64,000 nt of DNA from Brachypterus glaber (Eukaryota > Arthropoda > Insecta > Coleoptera > Kateretidae): assembly GCA_958510825.1 (NCBI GenBank), contig OY294044.1, positions 45,286,626-45,350,625 on the forward strand, written 5' to 3'. Position 1 is the first letter of the stretch. Every line of letters begins with the position of its first letter. Under the pieces are notes generated by a model. That model made no database searches. It was not told the DNA's origin and saw nothing but the letters and a program-made list of their open reading frames with translations. Positions 59,101-64,000 of the stretch are shown here, one piece after another. The position numbers and the translations under genes are program-made.

Positions 59101-60093
59101 TACTACTTTAAAAGTTTTTGGTTCGGAAACTACAAGCGCCTAATTGCATTACTTAATTAATTAATTATTTTTGTTTGTTTTTTTGTTGTTTGGTGTTTTT
59201 TTTATGAGGGGGGCTTGGTTTACGTTAACGTTGGTTTGGCGTCTGTTTGCTGTTTTTTTTGTAAAAAAATGTTTTTTTAAAATAATATATTGAAAAACGG
59301 TTAGCGCATGCCTGCGCATGCGCAGTTTATCAAAACGCGGCATGAACAGCGGCATATAAGCGCTCCTCTGAAACTGAATCTGATAATAAAAAAACAAGCT
59401 GTGAAGATATTTAATGCTTCGCATTCTGTAGTATACTCCTCGCAGTTACAAGTAGCTTAAACTCAAATTGTATTTGGATATTTCTAATTTATAGGTGGCC
59501 TCCCATATAACTTTAGTTTTTGTATGATTTTTTTTAATTTGGTATGATCGTGTCCTTACCAAGATTTATTTTTGCTGAAAATTTGAAGTCGATCAGATTA
59601 TTATTTCGTAAGTTATCGTACCGGAAAGAGAACGTGACGCACTTCGATAGAAAAATTTTTAATTTTGGAAAAAAAATTCTTTTTTTCAGGGAAAACTCAA
59701 CGTAAAATAGTTATCTGCTGTAAATCTGCGGTGGGGGGGGGGTTAAGGGGGTAATTTAAAAATTACACCTTGGGCGGAGTCAACAATTTATAAAACAATA
59801 TTTTAATGAAAATAAATGTAGGAGCTTCTGGCATTGTTAAAAATAAGCAAATGCTTTTCCAATTTTTGTAAATAACTGGTCTGTTTCTTCAAGCAAGAGA
59901 GTAAATTAAAAATCGCACAGTGAATATTTTCATAACAGATTCGAATATTGGATGAATATACTGCGTAGTTTATAGCTAATTTAAAAAAATGGCTAATGCA
60001 TATTATAAATTAATTTATATTTGTATAACTACGTACTTTGTTTCCTATATTATTTCCCGCTTGCCCCACTTGAATATGCACAATTTCTCTCAT
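47125..60093 (-). CDS. divergent beta-tubulin, two coding exons split by an 11.6-kb intron
   Basis: Exon 1 (60093-60037) encodes [19 protein letters not shown] and ends at GTACGT. Exon 2 (48414-47125) begins after TTCTATAG with [15 protein letters not shown] and runs to TAG. The junction after codon 19 is a common beta-tubulin intron site. The product is 448 residues and its numbering matches canonical beta-tubulin: GGGTGSG at 140-146, then FPGQLN, RGRMS, EWIPN and HWYTGEGM. The MREI start used in tubulin mRNA autoregulation is intact. Position 12, Cys in ordinary beta-tubulins, is Ala, and GQAG plus IGN resemble alpha-tubulin. Other changes ([14 protein letters not shown] for FSVVPSPKVSDTVV) mark it as a fast-evolving isotype. 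The tail ends in a run of Asp/Glu without the EGEF motif of axonemal isotypes. Such divergence is often seen in testis isotypes; the role here is inference. Confidence 0.92.
48590..49215. repeat. tandem array of about 95-bp units in the tubulin intron
   Basis: About six to seven degenerate units. Each has ccaatataccaattttcacg, then aaactacccc, then cccctcagggggtgga, then ttattatcagattcactttc. The ccccct...agggggt core of each unit is a small palindrome. Confidence 0.8.
49543..50003. mobile_element. foldback element in the tubulin intron
   Basis: The left arm taaggaaataatgatcttaa...ctctgcaaatgctctt pairs with the right arm (agagcatttgaagagttttttaagatcatttattcctta). Inside it is a tight GC hairpin at 49647-49677 (cttcgggcgcctccgtg / cacggagatgcccgaag). 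Confidence 0.65.
50004..50732 (-). other. tubulin intron; nothing recognised
   Basis: AT-rich intronic sequence. The short frames in it show no domain. Confidence 0.4.
50733..50947. mobile_element. MITE family M, copy 2
   Basis: Ends tagtctattttttcaagcaa and ttgcttgaagaaatagcca, with attaaaaatcgcatagaaaa and the complementary cactgtgcgatttttaattt, as in copy 1. Confidence 0.75.
51016..52002. mobile_element. MITE family M, copy 3, split by a TA-type foldback
   Basis: The ends tggtctgtttcatcaatcaa and cttgcttgaagaaacagacca are 987 bp apart, because 774 bp (51134-51907) is inserted in the middle. Without it the copy would match copies 1 and 2 in length. Confidence 0.8.
51134..51907. mobile_element. 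TA-flanked foldback inserted in MITE M (774 bp)
   Basis: Ends CACTCAGAAAATTTCGT and ACGAAATTTTCTGAGTG-type mirror (gaaattttctgagtg), flanked by TA at 51132-51133 and 51908-51909. Long arms include accgtgctggtacatttg / aaatgtaccagcacggtct and tgttgtcatactaacatag with its complement. The insertion point in the host MITE (aaact|ta|cgcag) is clear from the uninterrupted copies. Confidence 0.85.
52324..53426. mobile_element. internally deleted PIF/Harbinger element
   Basis: Terminal repeats ccaatacttgaaatcgtagg and catgatttcaagtattgg continue inward as gaattaattctctcgaga / tctcatgagaatcaattc. Between them lies a minus-strand transposase fragment. The element is far shorter than full Harbinger elements. 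Confidence 0.7.
52653..52970 (-). pseudogene. HARBI1-like transposase N-terminal fragment
   Basis: Encodes [19 protein letters not shown], then [16 protein letters not shown] (helix-turn-helix region), then IYFPSN and [11 protein letters not shown]. That order and spacing match the N-terminal half of Harbinger transposases (family style: LxFLATGSYQ...SQPTVSR...PGVIGCIDCTH). The first catalytic Asp (VIDC) is present, but the protein stops directly after it. The rest of the DDE nuclease is missing. Confidence 0.85.
53427..55119 (-). other. tubulin intron; no gene recognised
   Basis: AT-rich. A (CT)n run lies at 53963-53979. No domain-bearing frame. Confidence 0.4.
55124..55445 (+). repeat. left terminal inverted repeat of the Chapaev-type element
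   Basis: Pairs with 58720-59031. It includes attgaaagagggttgtctg, cctcccccgagcccttttcg and gagctataaaacggtaag-type words. One indel of about 11 bp distinguishes the arms near 55340-55360. Confidence 0.9.
55512..55657. mobile_element. small palindromic insertion inside the transposon's 5' region
   Basis: Ends aattgggccatgttatgc and gcataaaagggcccaatt, with aaaaagcaaccaac / gttggctactttt inside. It lies between the left inverted repeat and the first frame. Confidence 0.7.
55935..56321 (+). CDS. transposon frame 1: Cys-rich N-terminal part
   Basis: 128 residues from the ATG at 55935. Cys pairs lie at 16/19 (VCAGCGKK) and 63/66 (SICTTC), with a cluster at 111-117 (CNCSHIC), suggesting zinc-binding modules. 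This Cys layout ahead of a DDE core is the arrangement I recall for the N-RAG-TP/Chapaev transposases whose N-terminal part resembles that of vertebrate RAG1. It ends at TAA right after a run of nine A. The next frame continues in +1 phase from within that run, so the two were most likely a single protein. Alternatively the run is a sequencing or assembly error. Confidence 0.7.
   Translation: MPKDKLFHEENRKKVCAGCGKKISFGKSNPEKFYINNILENSLKKFLDPKYDILNPRFPVSICTTCRHSLSEREKGITKRPLPKIPNFLEAVLPFSNTRSCPDREQKEKNCNCSHICSIARINAIKKK
56350..57420 (+). CDS. transposon frame 2: DDE transposase, first two catalytic Asp
   Basis: 356 residues. A further zinc module, C16-C19-H29-C31 (LCKVCF...RHSC), is followed by [10 protein letters not shown] and an [10 protein letters not shown] region. 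Then come [14 protein letters not shown] (candidate first catalytic Asp, residue 202) and [15 protein letters not shown] (candidate second, residue 291), followed by SPYC, where related proteins usually have CPYC. The C-terminus is a Glu/Lys-rich stretch (about 323-345). The frame ends in TGA at 57418-57420 and the third frame continues in the same phase at the very next codon. The start is uncertain: the frame is open upstream to the A-run, where it meets frame 1. Confidence 0.7.
   Translation: MPQTSKEETRNSLELCKVCFEIIVKLKRHSCNAMNVSANVLKTVENLPEKQQDQIVHLMLRKKIYADNFQNQNMNLNLATKGRRASLLLKSLKSKEKALFSTEALYNYQVNLGASASQMKKITNFLRCSTGRNSVQAYYGTHISKRSKTLKDIYKDGIFEMFVDDHEKKARPVIWADAEELLDAVLEARDERDKVYIKIMADGGQGFFKLSMTLLPENYCLDAEKTELENKKPKRSLYTEGGSSAKKAKLTSVQRIIMLCVVPEIKETYENIKLLFELTKINNIPFKFVADFKLILIVNGQQTATSTYPSPYCFVTLNELRDNKEEEEEEKEEVEKEEEETEEDTAKKDPLDISIE
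57421..58152 (+). CDS. transposon frame 3: DDE transposase, C-terminal part with catalytic Glu
   Basis: 243 residues, directly after an in-phase TGA. It has [15 protein letters not shown], then [16 protein letters not shown], then [20 protein letters not shown]. The last matches the S-E-Q-x-x-E-S-x-H block holding the catalytic Glu in this transposase group. The [10 protein letters not shown] segment recalls MNGNFARKLM of vertebrate RAG1. Without readthrough or reinitiation this part would not be joined to frame 2, and the nuclease would lack its Glu. Confidence 0.7.
   Translation: MSLKTYGDLRDSYKKFCSLGKNKKYAKDCHNTINMPLFEEEDKPYIIEKCVVPELHMLQGVVNHLFWDGLVPLLGRERALIWPKKLKLIAKNYHGCIFEGNSCRKLLKEADRLNDPIILGSINPLAIVPFISAFKAMNKAVEDCFSTKKVSPELKKHLKELNKAIKATEISMTLKIHIVLEYIEHSLYFLNQSGLGLWSEQAGESIHREFLKSWNKYKINFMDDPDYRIQLKKAVVEFSSTHL
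58153..58719 (+). other. transposon 3' non-coding region
   Basis: Begins with the stop of frame 3. AATAAA at about 58236 may be its polyadenylation signal. No other feature is seen up to the right inverted repeat. Confidence 0.5.
58720..59031 (-). repeat. right terminal inverted repeat of the Chapaev-type element
   Basis: Mirror of 55124-55445. It ends cacctgtg, followed by the cccg duplication. Confidence 0.9.
59036..60036 (-). other. tubulin intron, 5' part
   Basis: Mostly unassigned AT-rich sequence. A half copy of MITE family M lies at 59878-59972 (tggtctgtttcttcaagcaa ... ctgcgtagttta), 64 bp from the exon 1 donor site. A G-run lies at about 59733-59742. Confidence 0.45.
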
Positions 60094-60644
60094 TTTTCAC
60101 TGAAAATTTTGAATTTTTAGCCTAATATTATTTTTAATTGTCAATTTAAATTAAATTGTCACAATAACACTTCCGCCAATATAAATTATAATTAAAACAA
60201 AATAACAGAATAAAAACCCCTAAAATTTATTAAAAATAGCAGATTTGAACAACTTGCTTGGCTTGGCTTGGCCTAATTGGATCGACCAAGATCTAGGCTA
60301 ATTTTGGAAATTAAAAAAAAATGTAATGGTCTTTAAAATCGAATAAAAAATGTATACGTAAACTAAAAATGCTTTAATTTTCATTTAATTATTCGTATTA
60401 ATGCATTGGGGATTGGATTTTTTTTACTTTTTATAGTTTTCAGTTTTTACGTGAACTTTTTATGAAAATAAATTTAAGTTTCCGCAAAGTTCCACTTGAA
60501 TTTAAGGAATTTCCATAACTCCGTTGGAGAACTGTAACTTTTCATTTTGAAGTGCCTGCTGTTAACCAAAAAGGATAAAATTATTTTCCCTGTAAAACTA
60601 TGTAATGTTGTCTCTTGTTGATATAATGTTTATTACCAAATAAT

Positions 60645-61130
60645 TCTTGTTATACTATTCGCATAGCGCAAGAATAGTATTATACGGTACACTGTAAAAA
60701 CTGAATGTAAAATAATGTAAAAATACATGAATTTTCATAGTACGCTAAGCAAATTTACTATACTATGTACTATGTACTATGCATAATTCATGAATTTGGT
60801 TAAAAATGTGTAAAAAGATTTAATTTTGTGTAAGAGAATGTATTATTACCATTATGGACTATGTAATTTTTAACGCACCGGTCTGTGGCAACATATCACC
60901 ATTTACGGACTATTTAATTTATTTTTACCGTGTAGTTTCGAATTTCCAAAAATCACCCTAGACAAAAATTCTTGGATACAAATATGTTTCATGAAAAAAT
61001 AAGAAACTTTGTAAATGTCCGTCTGTCTGTCCGTCCGTCCGTCCGTCCGTCTGTCCGTGCGTCCGTCTGATGTCTAGTTTTTTGTGGACATGATAACTCA
61101 AGAACAAATAATCCAATCGACTCGAAATTT
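60645..61130. repeat. dispersed repeat C, second copy
   Basis: Head cttgttatactattcgc ... agaatagtattatacggta. After an insertion of about 240 bp (60690-60940) come aaaatcaccctagacaaaaa, a gtccgtctgtcc/gtccg minisatellite (61017-61065) and catgataactcaagaacaaa, as at 22667-23290. Confidence 0.6.
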
Positions 61131-61960
61131 TCAGTTCAGCTTTATCAGTAATCAAAAAAAAATAAAAGTTTTTAAAAAAATTAAAAAACTATTTATTAAA
61201 CTATATTTATTTATTTTTTTCAAAAGGTTTTGTTTTTCGAAAGCAAAACTGTTTGACAAAAATATTGGTATTTGGTTAAAGTAAAAAACTTTTAACTCTG
61301 TAGTGTTTATTGCATTTTTTTAGTTTCCAATAAAAACTATAAGAAACTTTTAAAAACTTTTAACGCAAAAAAAAAAATTAAGATAAATATCTTTCGACCT
61401 GTCTGTCTGTCTGTTTGGGAAATTTTTTGACTCAAGAACGCTCGATTTTTGATCAATAGTGTCGAGAAATCATGATTTCTCGATTCTCGTGAAACCTTAT
61501 TACGAAAATACAAATTGTTGTTCTACATGACTTGTCCAAAAATTCTTATTACAGAATTTGCACTCTTTCATGCATAGTTTTAGCTGAATGTTCGTACGCA
61601 TCCATTTTTCATAAGAGTTCTTTTTAGCGTTCTTATAATATATTATATATATTATATCTTTGGATAATTTAATATTAAATAATTTTACATATTTTATGTG
61701 TGAAAAGGTCCTGTATTATAATAATTAAAAAAAAAACTCTTTTATTAGATTATAAGACATTAATGTGACATTCGTACTTATATTAATTTATGTGTCTCCT
61801 TTCTGCATAACCATGATTAAGTGTTCCTTTTTAAATTTGATTTAATGCTTTACGTGAAGTAATTATAATTTTATATAGACTTACTTCCTACTTATTAAAG
61901 GCAAGCGAAAGCTTTTCACAGTTTAATTTCATTTTTATTTACAAAATAAAATTTCCACGG
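61131..61960. other. intergenic; no gene recognised
   Basis: AT-rich. It includes a second small gtctgtctgtctg run near 61398 and a palindromic tcatgatttctcgattc-like spot near 61470. Confidence 0.35.
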
Positions 61961-62650
61961 AATATTTAGTTAAGTTATTTATGCACCAAGGGTAGTAATT
62001 ACTTAAGTGTCATATTAGCAGTCTATAAAGCGTTGTTTTTTTGCATAATCGATATTCAAAAATGCTTTTTTTTTACGGCTGTCTTAGAATGTAAGATAAA
62101 TCGTCAAAAAACTCTTACGGTATATATCAGATTCCGTAAGCGGAAAGAATATTCAGTAAGTTATTTATGCACTAAGGGTAGTAATTACTTAAGTGTTATA
62201 TAAGCAGTCTATAAAATGTTTTTTTTCTGCATAATCGATATCCAAAAATGGTTTATTTCTACGGCTGTCTTAGAATGTAAGATAAATCGTACACAAAACT
62301 CTTACGGTATATAGCAGATTCCGTAAGCGGAGAGAATATTCAATAAGTTATTTATTCACCAAGGGCAGTCATTACTTAAGTGTTATATTAGCAGTCTATA
62401 AAGCGTTTTTTTTTGCATAATCTATATCCAAAAATACTTTTTTTCTACGGCTGTCTTAGATTTTATATAGACTTCCGTAAGCGGAGAGAATATTCAGTAA
62501 GTTATTTATGCACCAAGGGTAGCAATTACTTAAGTGTCATATTAGCAGTCTATAAAGCGTTTTTTTTTGCATAATCGATATACAAAAATCCCTTTTTTCT
62601 ACGGCTGTCTTAGAATGTAAATCGCACAAAAAACTCTTACGGTATACCGG
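61960..62650 (+). repeat. tandem array with period about 150-187 bp (four units)
   Basis: aagttatttatgcaccaagg recurs at about 61972, 62157, 62344 and 62497. Other shared words are agcagtctataaagcg, ctacggctgtcttaga and gattccgtaagcgg. Units 1-3 are about 186 bp; the last interval is shortened by a deletion. Confidence 0.8.
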
Positions 62651-63068
62651 GTGAGTTTCATTTCATGGACACCCCCTAAAATAGAATTGTTTTTAATCCG
62701 ACCAAAGCATTTTTTTGGCTGCTTATATTTCTTAACAATGGCTACAAAATGGCATACAAAATAATTTTTTGCACTTCCGGTTTCGCAGGAAACTAAACCA
62801 ATTTTATTTTTCTTAATGACAGCCAATATATATTTTTGCATTTTTAAATTCAGAAAACAATTTTACATAGATCTAAAAATAATCATTTGATTAATTTTTT
62901 ATTTACTAAAAAAAACTAATTTACTTTTTTTTTGTAGCCCTTACAATAGTGCACCCAAAAGTTAAGAGCATTTGAAAAAATTAAGTTATAAAGGAAAAAC
63001 CGTTTTAAAAAAATACCAAATTTTGGTTTTTACTTAAAATTTATATTCTTCCCCTCATTTTTTCCACA
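62651..63068. other. intergenic; nothing recognised
   Basis: AT-rich, with a short 80-codon frame on the minus strand (62841-62599) lacking any domain. Confidence 0.35.
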
Positions 63069-63072
63069 TTAA

Positions 63073-63669
63073 CCCTTTGAGACCAAGTGGGACATATATG
63101 TCCCACCCTGTTTCAAGTTACCTCTGCACTGCATGTCCCATTTTACGTTGTTAAATTATAATTATTTAACGATTTATTTCAATTACTTGGAGCGTATTTC
63201 TACCAAATTCTATTAACAGTGGCAACGCGTAAATACGGCACGTGCAACATATAGTCAGTATTTTAAAGTGTTTAATTTACGTTAATGCAATAAAAAAACA
63301 GCAAATTTCAAGTTATTGCTAAGGAAAGTTTATTCTTTAGCCTTTTTAAATATACTGATGAAGTATAAGCGCCGCGTAACTTTATTTTATCGATTAAATC
63401 ATATAAGAAGAATAGATATAGTTATTTTTTATTTTACTTTTGTATTTTTTTTTCCTAATAATTTTTTTATTTATAAATAACAATTATGTTATACTATACT
63501 CAGTGGGACATATATAACACGACTAAGATGCTTACTGGGTCATTTACTTTTTTTTTCTATGCAAAATATTTGTTAAATAACAATAAAAAATTACTTTGTG
63601 ATAGTAAATGACCAGTCTACGACTCAAAAAAGTTGATACAAAAAGAAATAAAAATTGAGTCTGAAAGGG
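63073..63669. mobile_element. TTAA-bounded (piggyBac-like) MITE, 597 bp
   Basis: TTAA flanks at 63069-63072 and 63670-63673. The left end CCCTTTGAGACCAAG and the right end, inward, CCCTTTCAGACTCAA form a terminal inverted repeat. A subterminal palindrome gtgggacatatatgtcccac lies next to the left end and an altered copy (gtgggacatatataacac) near 63500. No coding capacity. Confidence 0.75.
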
Positions 63670-63673
63670 TTAA

Positions 63674-64000
63674 GCAAATAAATTAGATTTTATTTATGAA
63701 AAAATAAATCTTGTATGTTAATAAAAAAAAGTACTAAACAAAATTAAAAGTTCTTATTCAGGGACGAATTTTTTGTTTAAATTAATTTAGTAGCAAAAGT
63801 TAAAAATAATTTTTATTGTCAAGACAAGTAAACAAATGAAGATAAGTGAATCTTGGCCATTGTATGTCGCTTGTGATTCGAAACATAGCAAATGGCAACA
63901 CCTATTTCATTTTGCCGAATTTATTTTTAAACGTACACATATGTGCCTATGTCCCTGAAGAGGTTAAATTATTTTTTTTGTAGGTATATTTATTTTTTGG
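63674..64000. other. intergenic; nothing recognised
   Basis: AT-rich sequence to the window edge. Confidence 0.35.

Overview
The window looks like nuclear DNA from an insect with a large, AT-rich, repeat-laden genome. Five spliced or intronless animal genes are recognisable, among them an adenosine receptor of insect type and malectin. They have GT-AG introns and AATAAA signals and sit in a sea of insect-type transposons. The order of insect cannot be read from the sequence. A run of 200 N marks an assembly gap at 38994-39193.

Layout. 1-8.8 kb: tail of an LTR retrotransposon pol, a possible LTR with a tRNA-Lys-type primer site, a long A-rich tract, then a decayed Tc1/mariner transposase and a MITE. 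8.8-14.1 kb: duplicated and palindromic repeats plus two non-autonomous hAT elements with perfect 8-bp target duplications. 14.1-20.8 kb is the gene-dense part: STK11IP (minus, two exons), two back-to-back foldback elements, a six-exon molybdopterin-binding FAD-synthase-like gene (minus), a 377-bp divergent promoter and malectin (plus, intronless). 20.8-42 kb: almost purely mobile and repetitive, including a nest of a TTAA-bounded element holding a TA-type MITE holding a tRNA-derived SINE, more than ten long foldbacks, 437-bp tandem repeats, a triplicated unit of about 1.3 kb, the gap, and a 5'-truncated LINE. 42.6-45.8 kb: the last two coding exons of an adenosine receptor (minus), the smaller one flanked by two foldbacks of one family. 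47.1-60.1 kb: a divergent beta-tubulin gene (minus). Its 57-bp first coding exon lies 11.6 kb upstream of the second, and the intron carries tandem repeats, MITEs, a Harbinger remnant and a 3.9-kb DNA transposon with about 310-bp terminal inverted repeats, CAC termini, a 4-bp target duplication and a DDE transposase of Chapaev/N-RAG-TP type. 60-64 kb: repeats and a TTAA-bounded MITE.

The five host genes have unrelated jobs: LKB1-partner/endolysosomal scaffold, flavin or molybdopterin-type enzyme domain, ER N-glycan quality control, purinergic GPCR, and microtubule subunit. The links between them are structural. The FAD-synthase-like gene and malectin share a promoter that contains an XBP1/ATF6-like site. 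The tubulin gene appears to lie inside an intron of the adenosine receptor on the same strand, because the receptor exons for TM1-TM3 are nowhere in the window.
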